DNA of 64,000 bases, taken from Musicola paradisiaca NCPPB 2511. GTDB lineage: Bacteria; Pseudomonadota; Gammaproteobacteria; Enterobacterales; Enterobacteriaceae. Positions 46,394-54,814 of the stretch are shown piece after piece. The position numbers and the translations under genes are program-made. The stretch spans positions 4,200,068 to 4,264,067 of the forward strand of contig NZ_CM001857.1 of assembly GCF_000400505.1 (NCBI RefSeq), given 5' to 3'. Under the pieces are notes generated by a model that saw nothing but the letters and a program-made list of their open reading frames with translations, was not told the DNA's origin and did no database searches. Every line of letters begins with the position of its first letter. Positions within the stretch are counted from its first letter, which is position 1.

Positions 46394-47359
46394 ATGCGCA
46401 TCGGACAATTTCAGCTTCCTAATCGTTTAATCGCCGCCCCGATGGCCGGTGTCAGCGATCGCCCTTTCAGGGTGCTTTGCCTCACGATGGGTGCTGGGAT
46501 GGCGGTATCCGAAATGCTCTCTTCCAATCCGGAAGTCTGGCGTTCGGATAAGTCGCGTCTGCGTATGGTGCACAGTGATGAACCCGGTATCCGGGCCGTA
46601 CAGATCGCCGGCGGCGATCCAGCGGAGATGGCGGCGGCAGCCAGTATCAATATGGATAGTGGCGCGCAGATTATCGACATCAACATGGGATGCCCGGCCA
46701 AAAAGGTAAACCGCAAGATGGCAGGTTCCGCCCTGCTGCAGTATCCGGATCTGGTGAAACGGATCCTGACAGCGGTGGTGAAATCGGTTTCGGTACCGGT
46801 GACGCTGAAAATCCGAACCGGTTGGGCACCAGAACACCGTAACTGTGTAGAAATTGCCAGATTGGCTGAAGACTGTGGCATTCAGGCCCTCACCATTCAC
46901 GGCCGCACCCGTGCGTGCCTGTTCAATGGTGAAGCGGAATACGACAGCATTCGGACAGTTAAGCAGGCCGTTTCCATTCCGATTATCGCGAATGGCGACA
47001 TTACTGACCCGCACAAAGCCAGAGCGGTTCTTGATTACACTGGGGCTGACGCCCTGATGATAGGACGAGCCGCTCAGGGAAGACCCTGGATCTTTCGGGA
47101 AATCCAGCATTATCTGGACACAGGGGAGTTGCTTCCACCACTGCCGCTGGCAGAGGTCAAGCGCTTGTTGATCGGGCACATACGGGAATTGCATGACTTT
47201 TATGGTCCAGGCAAGGGATTCCGTATCGCACGTAAGCACGTGTCCTGGTATCTCCAGGCCCACGCCCCGAACGACCAGTTTAGGCGCACATTCAACGCCA
47301 TTGAGGATGCCAGCGAGCAGCTGGAGGCGTTGGAGGCATATTTTGAAAATCTTGCGTAA
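46394..47359 (+). CDS. dusB: DusB, tRNA-dihydrouridine synthase B
   Basis: FMN-dependent enzyme reducing U17 of tRNA to dihydrouridine. The 321 residues match E. coli DusB. The N-terminal TIM barrel starts with [12 protein letters not shown], and the active-site cysteine is in [14 protein letters not shown]. It forms an operon with fis; ATG 46394 follows the conserved leader, and an upstream frame extension to 46292 would start inside the promoter. Confidence 0.96.
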   Translation: MRIGQFQLPNRLIAAPMAGVSDRPFRVLCLTMGAGMAVSEMLSSNPEVWRSDKSRLRMVHSDEPGIRAVQIAGGDPAEMAAAASINMDSGAQIIDINMGCPAKKVNRKMAGSALLQYPDLVKRILTAVVKSVSVPVTLKIRTGWAPEHRNCVEIARLAEDCGIQALTIHGRTRACLFNGEAEYDSIRTVKQAVSIPIIANGDITDPHKARAVLDYTGADALMIGRAAQGRPWIFREIQHYLDTGELLPPLPLAEVKRLLIGHIRELHDFYGPGKGFRIARKHVSWYLQAHAPNDQFRRTFNAIEDASEQLEALEAYFENLA

Positions 47360-47382
47360 ACAGAAAAAGAGCTGACTGAACT

Positions 47383-47679
47383 ATGTTCGAACAACGCGTG
47401 AATTCTGACGTACTGACCGTTTCCACTGTAAACTCTCAGGCTCAGGTAACCCAAAAACCCCTGCGCGACTCGGTTAAACAAGCACTGAAGAACTATTTCG
47501 CTCAACTGAATGGTCAGGACGTGAACGACCTTTATGAGCTGGTACTGGCTGAGGTTGAACAACCCCTGTTGGACATGGTGATGCAGTACACCCGCGGTAA
47601 TCAGACCCGCGCAGCCCTGATGATGGGCATCAACCGCGGCACCCTGCGTAAGAAACTGAAAAAATACGGTATGAACTGA
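47383..47679 (+). CDS. fis: Fis, nucleoid-associated DNA-bending protein
   Basis: 98-residue DNA-binding protein abundant in fast growth, controlling rRNA promoters, topology and virulence genes in plant pathogens. The C-terminal helix-turn-helix (about 74-93, [20 protein letters not shown]) is identical in character to E. coli Fis, as is the total length. It is the last conserved gene before the accessory region. Confidence 0.98.
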   Translation: MFEQRVNSDVLTVSTVNSQAQVTQKPLRDSVKQALKNYFAQLNGQDVNDLYELVLAEVEQPLLDMVMQYTRGNQTRAALMMGINRGTLRKKLKKYGMN

Positions 47680-47704
47680 TAGACCTTTGTTAACACTTTG
47701 AAAT

Positions 47705-47745
47705 AAAAGGCATTATTCTTTATTGGTTAATGCCTTTTCCATTTT
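47705..47745 (+). terminator. Terminator after fis
   Basis: 11-bp stem AAAAGGCATTA/TAATGCCTTTT with a 12-nt loop, followed by CCATTTTT. Confidence 0.85.
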
Positions 47746-47842
47746 TGAACCCTCACTGCCAAACTGGGTGTCTTTGTTAATTACTCAGCGTGAGCTAACC
47801 AGATGGGCAAGCGTCGCTACATTACAGCCCCCCTCTAACCTA

Positions 47843-48541
47843 TTAACGTCCTACTCTCCTGTCACCCTTTAGTCGATTCCACTGGAGCGCTCTCTTACGC
47901 CAATGAGTATCGATAATCTGAGTAAAATCGGATCGAACCAATTTGGCACGGGCTTCACACCATTCGAGGGATTCGCGACGAACCACAACACCTTCTAGAA
48001 CACCTTGACGATATTTGCTCAATGTAGTAGCAACGAGATGACTTAGTTCATTAACCGTGGTATTCCCGTTGAGTATTTGCGGAACAGTTGCCAATCCCAT
48101 ACTAGCGGCCAATACATTGCGACGAGAGCTGCTCCAGAAGCGACCAGCAGTACGATCATACACATCAAAGATCAGGAACCAATCTGGCAGATCTACATAA
48201 TCTAACGAATGACGCGCAGCGCACCATTCACCGAACAGGATTAGGTCTGGTGTCAGCTTAGAACACAGTGGCTCACTGTGTTGAGCCAACCATGCAGGCA
48301 TGCGGGCAAACTGCCCAGTATGGGGTGCAACCAAATATTGCCCACGGTTCTGCACTCGTAAGCAACCGTCTGGAGCAAGCGATAGGCCTACATTTGCACC
48401 GTCCAGTTTTTCCTCTACCACCACCTCACCCGTAAGTAATGATTTAACTTGATTGGGTGATAGCACTTTGTCATCACGTGGCGAGCCGTCACCTAGCCAC
48501 GTAAGATGCGGGGTATGGGGGAAGCGAAAGAACTCGCTCAT
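47843..48541 (-). CDS. ATP-dependent RNA-ligase-like nucleotidyltransferase
   Basis: 232-residue protein with the covalent nucleotidyltransferase motifs of RNA ligases: motif I EEKLDGAN with nucleophile Lys45, NRG at 65-67, FGEW at 103-106, FDVYD at 125-129, motif IV LEGVVVR at 182-188 and motif V AKLVR at 199-203. No extra C-terminal domain is visible, so it is a compact ligase. The family seals RNA (or nicked duplex) ends; the substrate here is unknown. It is the third gene of an ATPase-PIN-ligase operon, overlapping the PIN gene by 4 bp, and its base composition is lower in GC than the core genes. It could repair RNA cut by the PIN protein or by a phage. Confidence 0.8.
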   Translation of the reverse strand: MSEFFRFPHTPHLTWLGDGSPRDDKVLSPNQVKSLLTGEVVVEEKLDGANVGLSLAPDGCLRVQNRGQYLVAPHTGQFARMPAWLAQHSEPLCSKLTPDLILFGEWCAARHSLDYVDLPDWFLIFDVYDRTAGRFWSSSRRNVLAASMGLATVPQILNGNTTVNELSHLVATTLSKYRQGVLEGVVVRRESLEWCEARAKLVRSDFTQIIDTHWRKRALQWNRLKGDRRVGR

Positions 48542-49080
48542 TCATCAATCTCTGGTAATTGAGGCTCCGGTTTGGCGGGAAACTTAGTGCGATAAAATGT
48601 ACAAACATCATCTGGACAAAGAAACTCAACAAAAACCCCCTTTTCTTTCAAAATTTCCCACCAGTCCAGCCACTTACAATCTGCAGCTTGCCATATAGGA
48701 GGCTTATCTGGATGAGCATTAGCTACTGCTGCAAATTTTCGATCTGGTGCATCAAACTGTGGCTGTAAAGTTGCATCAGGGAATTCAGCAAATTCATTCT
48801 CAGCAGACTCCGTCAGACTAACTTGCTCCACTCGTGCTGAATTTCCTGCTTCTCGGAGTAACCACTTAAGGTATACATCGCCAACTCCCTTTGGTGGATT
48901 GGTTTTGGTTTTATGTTGATACTCACTGAGAATCCGAAAGCCATTGTCGATGACTGTTACACCAGACTGCTCCATAGCCTGCAAGCACTGCACACATTTG
49001 ATGACACACTCTGTCGATACATCTGCATGCATACCATTGGCAACTAGCAGAACGTTGGTATCAATGACAGCCCTCATCAT
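48538..49080 (-). CDS. PIN-domain nuclease-like protein
   Basis: 180-residue PIN-like protein. The four acidic positions of a PIN active site can be placed: Asp7 in IDTNVLL, Glu53 in SEY, Asp113 in PDRKFAAVA and Asp134 in ADCKW. PIN proteins are metal-dependent RNases, often toxins or defence effectors. There is no small antitoxin gene next to it; instead the ATPase lies upstream (4-bp overlap) and the ligase-like gene downstream (4-bp overlap). The last 15 residues are Pro/Glu-rich. A hand count at 48601-48660 inside the gene gave 21 G/C in 60. Target unknown. Confidence 0.75.
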   Translation of the reverse strand: MMRAVIDTNVLLVANGMHADVSTECVIKCVQCLQAMEQSGVTVIDNGFRILSEYQHKTKTNPPKGVGDVYLKWLLREAGNSARVEQVSLTESAENEFAEFPDATLQPQFDAPDRKFAAVANAHPDKPPIWQAADCKWLDWWEILKEKGVFVEFLCPDDVCTFYRTKFPAKPEPQLPEIDE

Positions 49081-50477
49081 TTAACCTTCTCCTTAGCTAG
49101 TTCCTGCTTGCGCCTCATGGCTGCCAAAGTGCGACCAGCAATATCAGCCATCTCATCACCAAAAAATTTTTCCGGCCAGTTTTCGATTTCACCAAACATA
49201 TTAAGGCGTAGCGGTTCTAGTTCAGCAGCAGCACCCGCGCGACGGCAGAAATATACGGCGACATTTTCTGGTGCTACAGACCCCTCAGCGACACGCCGTT
49301 GTAGGCGATTGAGAAAATGTTCGGAATGACTTTCAACAATTAACTGAACATGGCGCTCTTTGCCATTTTCGCGAGCCTGTGTGGCGGAAATAAACACGTC
49401 AGCAAGCTCAGCCTGAACCTGAGGGTGTAAATGGATCTCTGGTTGTTCCATCCAAATAGTCGAATTTGGTGGACAATAGAAAGCCTGAACTAGCGCAGGT
49501 AACACCTGTGATACGCCAAAACCAACATCAGTAATTTTGACTTCACTGGCTGTTACATGGGTTTTGACTACGACTTCATATTCTTTCCGACCTTCTGCTA
49601 CAGGCTTTACAGCAAAGCTATCAATAACTCCCAAATCTTTAAGCCATTTCGCGATGAATTCATCAAAGCGGGTCAGGCGTTGTCCAGAACCACGATTGAG
49701 TTTTCGTTCTTGGGCGCTGGCAGCCAAGATAGCAGCAATCGCAAATTCGCCTTTTTGCCCAGCACTTTCTGGTGTTTCCCCCGACCATGAATAGATACGT
49801 TTTGGGTGCTCACGCAGAGGCCCTAGGTAGTACACGCTATTAAGCGCAGCTTCCGTATTTAGGGCAAAATCCGACAAAAACTCCGCATTTTGAAACCGAG
49901 CACGACTTTGATCAGAAATACGATAAAACTTGTCTGGCTCATCCAGCGGCCAACTTCTACCTGTATTGCGCACAAATTTGTATTCACTTGAGGTTATTTC
50001 AAGTTTACCTTTTTCGTCTCTATTGTATTCAACTGCAAGTTGACTGGTACCGGTGCTATGGCGTAAAAGTTGATAAATCAGCTTATCCACCCTTGGCTGT
50101 TCTTTGGCATCTGCAGCAAGTGTGACCGAAAGCGTTAATTCATCACCAGCAAATTTTTTCTTGCTGAGCGGATCGCGCGCCTCCAGATCTTTACCAAGAA
50201 TTTTCCACCCTAGCTCAAATTCCAAAGCCTTCTCTAAGTCATGGTTATGCAGGCATTCTGCAAATGTTCCCAAATCGATCAAGGAATTGTCATCACCCAA
50301 ATGTAGAGGACGCTTTCGGTCTGCTGATAAAGCCGTTTGTTTTAGCGCCAGTAGCAAATGCCCCAAGCTACTTTTGCCTGCACTGTTGGCACCAAAGATT
50401 ACTGTCAGTGGAGCAAGCCTTATAGAACCTGTATCTTTCCAAGCCTTGAAATTTTTGATGTGTAAAGAAGTCAGCAT
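49077..50477 (-). CDS. AAA family ATPase with DUF3696-like C-terminus
   Basis: 466-residue ABC/SMC-type ATPase. Walker A is GANSAGKSS at 29-37 (Lys35), an ABC-like signature FGVSQVLPALV lies at 320-330, Walker B is IWMEQPE at 341-347 followed by IHLHP, and an H-loop-like VESHSEH is at 381-387. The C-terminal DEMADIAGRTLAAMRRK resembles DUF3696 proteins, related to OLD-type ATPases but without a TOPRIM domain. ATG 50477 is preceded by GGAGAG. It heads the operon; a sensor or activator role for the PIN nuclease is inferred from gene order, not shown. Confidence 0.82.
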   Translation of the reverse strand: MLTSLHIKNFKAWKDTGSIRLAPLTVIFGANSAGKSSLGHLLLALKQTALSADRKRPLHLGDDNSLIDLGTFAECLHNHDLEKALEFELGWKILGKDLEARDPLSKKKFAGDELTLSVTLAADAKEQPRVDKLIYQLLRHSTGTSQLAVEYNRDEKGKLEITSSEYKFVRNTGRSWPLDEPDKFYRISDQSRARFQNAEFLSDFALNTEAALNSVYYLGPLREHPKRIYSWSGETPESAGQKGEFAIAAILAASAQERKLNRGSGQRLTRFDEFIAKWLKDLGVIDSFAVKPVAEGRKEYEVVVKTHVTASEVKITDVGFGVSQVLPALVQAFYCPPNSTIWMEQPEIHLHPQVQAELADVFISATQARENGKERHVQLIVESHSEHFLNRLQRRVAEGSVAPENVAVYFCRRAGAAAELEPLRLNMFGEIENWPEKFFGDEMADIAGRTLAAMRRKQELAKEKVK

Positions 50478-51240
50478 CAGTACAACTCTCCAATTTCTGG
50501 TTTATCCCATGCTTCTCGCATGAGACGTTGGGTTCAATATTGTTTTACTTTCCTAGTGATAATTCTATCTATCAATCACACCCCCCCTCAAGAAAACGTA
50601 TAGCTATAAAGACAACCACACAAGAATAGTGAATTTCTTACAGACATAGCCGTTCGAGATTTTATCTAGTCCCAAGGGTAGTTCCAGCTCAATCATTGGG
50701 CCGTCGTCGTCAGCATTCTTGCGTAACGGACAAAACTGCTGGCATTTTCCAGCACACTGTGCCGGAACAGCCACAACTCATAAAGGGGCAACAACATACA
50801 ATGGCAAAAATCATGCTGGTGCTCTACTGACGCTGACAGCTCATACTGACACGGCATGATCTCTCATGGCCGAAAAACCTTCAGAACACTAGTGGCTGGA
50901 TTTCCGCATCGTATTCCCGGCCCCTCCCCCGCGAAGAAGATCCGACGGTACGGCCTCACGTTTCCCATTAACGGAAAAAAGCTTCCCAATCATGGGTTAT
51001 GGCACAGCTATTGCGTGTTATATCCAGGCTCACTCATGATGTCGGCTGGATTCTGGCGGGTAATCCGATATCACAGCATGGGCTGACGTCGCGCGGTTCA
51101 TCACTAAAAGTGATGTTTGGTATCAGGTCATCGGGAGACGCCATCATTCGCAAATTAGAAGAAATATCACTAAGTCGATATCCAGATTCTTAAAAACGTG
51201 ATAATTCCATACGCCTACAACGTACCGCACGACGGAAAAT
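50478..51240. other. Gene-free stretch between the ATPase operon and the MHYT gene
   Basis: A 763-bp region without a supported gene. The first 100 bp probably hold the ATPase operon promoter. The remainder has short, stop-rich frames with no ribosome sites and no recognisable protein similarity, and may be a scar of decayed genes or a junction of the inserted segment. I found no tRNA, transposase or clear direct repeat in it. Confidence 0.5.
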
Positions 51241-53280
51241 ATGATGTTAATCGTTTCGTGGGACACACTGATGATTGCCATATCCTGGTTAGTGGCGTTT
51301 ATCGCCTCTTTTGTCGCACTGGATATGGCTGGCAAGGTTGCCTATTGCGAAAAACGTGTTGCCTTGTTCTGGCTGACAGCGGCTGGTACCGCCATGGGCA
51401 TGGGTATCTGGGCGATGCATTTTATCGGCATGTTGGCAATGCACCTACCGATAACGGTGAGCCATAACCTCAACCTCACCGCGGTGTCCTTACTGGTCGC
51501 CATATTTTCCTCTCTGATTTCACTGCATCTCACGGCTTCAGCCCCCCAACTCACACGCGCCAGACTGGTGCTTGCCGCGCAGACTTTCGGCGGCGGCGTA
51601 GTCTGCATGCATTACACCGGCGTGGCGGCAATCGCGGTTGCCGACGGCATACACTGGAACGGTTGGTGGGTAGCGGTATCCATACCGGTAGCCTTTGTCG
51701 CTTCCGGCATAGCGATGTGGCTGGCGTTTTCTCTGCGTCTACGGCAACGGTTATTTGCCCGCCTTGCCGCAGCGCTGGTGATAGGCGCTGCGATCGCCGC
51801 CATACAGTACATCGGCTTCTCGCCGCTGGCGCACTATCACGGAGACAGCGTCAATCAACGCGAGCTTTCCGTCTGGGTATCGGCAATATCGTTGTTGATC
51901 CTCGGCGCCATGCTGGTGATTTCTATGCTTGACGCCCAGTGGCGGGCGTCCCGCTTAACCGACAGTTTGAGGCAGGCCAACGACCAGTTGGCACGGCTCG
52001 CCATGCACGATGCGCTGACCGGGTTGCCCAACCGCATGCAACTGGAAAGGGAACTGGAATCCTGCCTTCATCACGCCCGCCAGCACCGGCAAACCTTTGC
52101 GTTGATGTATATGGATCTCGACGGTTTCAAAATCGTCAATGATGCCTGGGGGCACTACCTCGGCGATCAGTTACTGGCTGGCGTGACGACGCGCCTGCGC
52201 GAGTATCTGGGGCCAGGCATGACCCTGGCACGGATTGGCGGGGACGAATTCGTGCTGCTGATGCGAGACTGCGGCGAAGAGCAGGCTGCGGCGCTGGCCG
52301 ACAAACTGGTACAGGCGATTGAGCAGCCATTCCACCAGTCGGGCTATACGCTGCGGGTCACGCTCAGCGTCGGCATCAGTCTGTTTCCGCGAGACGGTGC
52401 AACATCCCATGACCTCAGGCTCAACGCCGACACCGCGATGTACAGCATCAAACAGACCGGGCGCAACGGCTGGATATTCTACAGCCCGTCGTTCAGCCAC
52501 CATGGCAACCACCAGCCGGAGCTGTTGCAAGCGTTGCCAAAAGCGTTGGCGCTCAACCAATTCCGTTTATGGTATCAACCCAAATATCGGCCGCCGAATG
52601 GCCCCATCCACGGCTTTGAAGCACTGATTCGCTGGCAGCATCCGCAAAAGGGCCTGCTACTGCCCGATAAGTTTCTGCCCATGGCGGAAAAAACCGGTCT
52701 GATTATCGCCATCGGCGAATGGGTCATCAACGAGGCCTGTCGACAATTGCAGGTCTGGCACCAGCAAGGTCAGGTTCACTGGACCGTAGCCATTAACATT
52801 TCTCCCGTCCAATTCGACCAGCATAATCTGGTCAGCGTGATTTCCGACGCACTGGCGAAATACCAGATTCCGCCGTACATGCTGACGCTGGAAATCACCG
52901 AAAGCGTCGCCATGCGCAATCTGGAAAAAAGCCTGAATATCCTCCACGAGCTGGATCGACTGGGGGTCAAAGTCTCGATCGACGACTTTGGCACCGGTTA
53001 CTCCAATCTGCTTTCCCTGCGCCGGCTGCCGGCCAGAGAGTTGAAGATCGACAGGACGTTCGTTAAGGACTTACTGCTCCATAATAAAAACGCCGTGGTA
53101 GTCACTACTATCATCGAGATGGCCCGTTCCATGAACCTGGAAGTGGTTGCGGAAGGCGTGGAAACACCGGAGCAACAGGAATTGCTCACCCGCCTCGGCT
53201 GCTATTCCTTGCAGGGATTCCTGCTCGCGCCACCGATGCCGCCAGACCATATCAACGAACAACTGGCGCTCCCTCGCTAA
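51241..53280 (+). CDS. MHYT-GGDEF-EAL c-di-GMP signalling protein
   Basis: 679-residue membrane enzyme predicted to make and/or break cyclic-di-GMP. The N-terminal MHYT domain (about 5-225, seven helices) has the motifs GMGIWAMHFIGM at 53-64 and GVVCMHYTGV at 119-128; a third repeat near 182-192 reads AIQYIGF and lacks the His. The GGDEF domain (about 250-415) has an intact GGDEF at 333-337 and no RxxD inhibitory site five residues before it. The EAL domain (about 430-675) has EAL at 460-462 and DDFGTGYS. Only a weak ribosome site precedes ATG 51241. The ligand sensed is unknown. Confidence 0.88.
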   Translation: MMLIVSWDTLMIAISWLVAFIASFVALDMAGKVAYCEKRVALFWLTAAGTAMGMGIWAMHFIGMLAMHLPITVSHNLNLTAVSLLVAIFSSLISLHLTASAPQLTRARLVLAAQTFGGGVVCMHYTGVAAIAVADGIHWNGWWVAVSIPVAFVASGIAMWLAFSLRLRQRLFARLAAALVIGAAIAAIQYIGFSPLAHYHGDSVNQRELSVWVSAISLLILGAMLVISMLDAQWRASRLTDSLRQANDQLARLAMHDALTGLPNRMQLERELESCLHHARQHRQTFALMYMDLDGFKIVNDAWGHYLGDQLLAGVTTRLREYLGPGMTLARIGGDEFVLLMRDCGEEQAAALADKLVQAIEQPFHQSGYTLRVTLSVGISLFPRDGATSHDLRLNADTAMYSIKQTGRNGWIFYSPSFSHHGNHQPELLQALPKALALNQFRLWYQPKYRPPNGPIHGFEALIRWQHPQKGLLLPDKFLPMAEKTGLIIAIGEWVINEACRQLQVWHQQGQVHWTVAINISPVQFDQHNLVSVISDALAKYQIPPYMLTLEITESVAMRNLEKSLNILHELDRLGVKVSIDDFGTGYSNLLSLRRLPARELKIDRTFVKDLLLHNKNAVVVTTIIEMARSMNLEVVAEGVETPEQQELLTRLGCYSLQGFLLAPPMPPDHINEQLALPR

Positions 53281-53492
53281 CGGCTTACGCCTTGCCAGCC
53301 GCAGACCGGATTGCTCGGTCTGCGCCATCACCCGCCGAAATACCTTCAACACCGAAAATCAATTATTTTAAATAAAAATAACAAATAAACCTGATTTCAA
53401 CACCCCGTAAGCCGGCATATCGTTACCTCCATCGAAGGAAGACTCGCCTGAAATCGCAATCTAACCGAATATACACGTGAAGGATATTGACC

Positions 53493-53741
53493 ATGAAATA
53501 CATCAAAAATTTTGTTTCAATCATCACTCTTGCTACCGTTTCCTGTGGTTCCTTTGCCGCTACCGAAATTCAACATACGCAAGGCCAAGCCATCGGCACC
53601 GTTTCCGCCCGCGCCAGTACACTGGACGGCCTACAGGCATCGTTGTCGGAAAAAGCCAGCGCCGCCGGTGCCACGTCTTTCCGCATCATCTCCGCAGGCG
53701 GCCAAGATCAGCTGCGCGGCGTAGCCGAGTTGTACCGATAA
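53493..53741 (+). CDS. DUF1471 (YdgH/BhsA/McbA-like) small periplasmic protein
   Basis: 82-residue secreted protein with a signal peptide (1-22, cleavage after FAA) and one DUF1471 domain, including the AIGTVSARASTLDGLQASL and ATSFRIISAGG stretches. Relatives in enterobacteria are linked to stress, biofilm and multiple-signal responses. ATG 53493 is taken rather than a TTG two codons upstream. It stands alone, convergent with a LysR gene 9 bp away. Confidence 0.85.
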   Translation: MKYIKNFVSIITLATVSCGSFAATEIQHTQGQAIGTVSARASTLDGLQASLSEKASAAGATSFRIISAGGQDQLRGVAELYR

Positions 53742-53750
53742 TACGGCCTC

Positions 53751-54728
53751 CTAAGAACGGCCATCGGGCGGCTCTTTTTTGTTCAATCTTCCGGAGATCA
53801 GGCCGTATTCGTCGTCAGATCGCCGTTCGGCAAACACGCATTGAACCGCTTGCCTGACGGCGACGACCGCCGGATCGCGTAATGCGTCGAGCCGCCACCC
53901 CAGTTCAATGGCGTAACCAGGCAAAACCAGCGGACAAGGCAGCACGCGCAGATCGGCGATTGCCGCAATCGGGTAGGCGGCATGGGCCGGCAGCGTCACC
54001 AGCGATTCTGACCCCTTAAGCAGATAAGGAACGGCTGCAAAATGGGTAGTGGATACTTCAATCCGACGCTGCAACCCGAGTGCCGCCAGCGCTTCATCCA
54101 CGATGCCGATAAATCCGCCCGATGAAACCAAAATATGTCGACGACGGATGTACTCTTCCAACGTCAGCGCATCCGGCGCATCTGGCCGGTTGTCCAGCAG
54201 GCAGGCATAACTCCCGCCGCCCAGCACTTGCCGACCCAGAATACTTGACGAAAACCCCTCCGTGGAAATAGCCAGATCCACCGCTCGCTCCATCAGCATA
54301 TCCGCAGCTACTCGGCTGTGGGTCTGCCGGAAGATCAGCCGAATACCGGGATATTCCGCAGCGACCTGATTGGTCAGCGTCCTGGCCAGCGCAATCTCAT
54401 AATCGTCGGACCATCCCATCGTCACCGTGCGCCCCTGAAATTCATCCCCCACCGAATTCGCCATCGACAAGCTCTGGCGACACTTGTTGAGCGCATCGCT
54501 GATGATGGGATGGAGTTCATCTGCGCGCCGCGTCGGACGTAACCCCCGCCCTGTGCGCTCAAACAGACGATCGCCGTAGATATTCCTCATACGCCCCAGC
54601 GCAGCGCTGATCGCCGACTGGGTGACGCCCAGCCGTAATGCCGCACGACCAGCGCCGCCCTCTTCATACAAAGCTTCAAATACCTTGAAGAGGTTCAGAT
54701 CCATCGTCTCGATATTAATTTTATTCAT
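53751..54728 (-). CDS. LysR-type regulator, divergent from a nitrilase
   Basis: 325-residue LysR-family regulator with an N-terminal helix-turn-helix (about 9-68; GRAALRLGVTQSAISAALGRMR) and an effector-binding domain resembling NodD/NahR/LinR-type members (start MDLNLFKVFEALYEEGG). The 86-bp divergent gap to the nitrilase gene, holding an interrupted palindrome, suggests it controls nitrilase expression. The inducer is unknown. Confidence 0.87.
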   Translation of the reverse strand: MNKINIETMDLNLFKVFEALYEEGGAGRAALRLGVTQSAISAALGRMRNIYGDRLFERTGRGLRPTRRADELHPIISDALNKCRQSLSMANSVGDEFQGRTVTMGWSDDYEIALARTLTNQVAAEYPGIRLIFRQTHSRVAADMLMERAVDLAISTEGFSSSILGRQVLGGGSYACLLDNRPDAPDALTLEEYIRRRHILVSSGGFIGIVDEALAALGLQRRIEVSTTHFAAVPYLLKGSESLVTLPAHAAYPIAAIADLRVLPCPLVLPGYAIELGWRLDALRDPAVVAVRQAVQCVFAERRSDDEYGLISGRLNKKEPPDGRS

Positions 54729-54761
54729 TTCATCTATATGGCATGGCGCGTTGATTGATAA

Positions 54762-54785
54762 CGGTTGAGGCAGGTATACCGTTCA
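54762..54785. promoter_or_regulatory. Possible operator in the LysR-nitrilase gap
   Basis: Interrupted palindrome AACGGT-N12-ACCGTT, containing a T-N11-A pair (T54768, A54780). It lies between the divergent start codons, 29 bp before the nitrilase ATG. The layout fits a LysR-type operator, but six-base arms can occur by chance. Confidence 0.35.
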
Positions 54786-54814
54786 TCACCACCCACATCA
54801 ACAGGAAAACCGTT

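Noticed and set aside
48538..49080. Classical VapBC-type toxin-antitoxin pair
   Set aside because: No small antitoxin gene adjoins the PIN gene; the neighbours are an ATPase and a ligase.
50856..51193. Short frames in the gene-free stretch before the MHYT gene
   Set aside because: No ribosome sites, no recognisable similarity, and they overlap each other.
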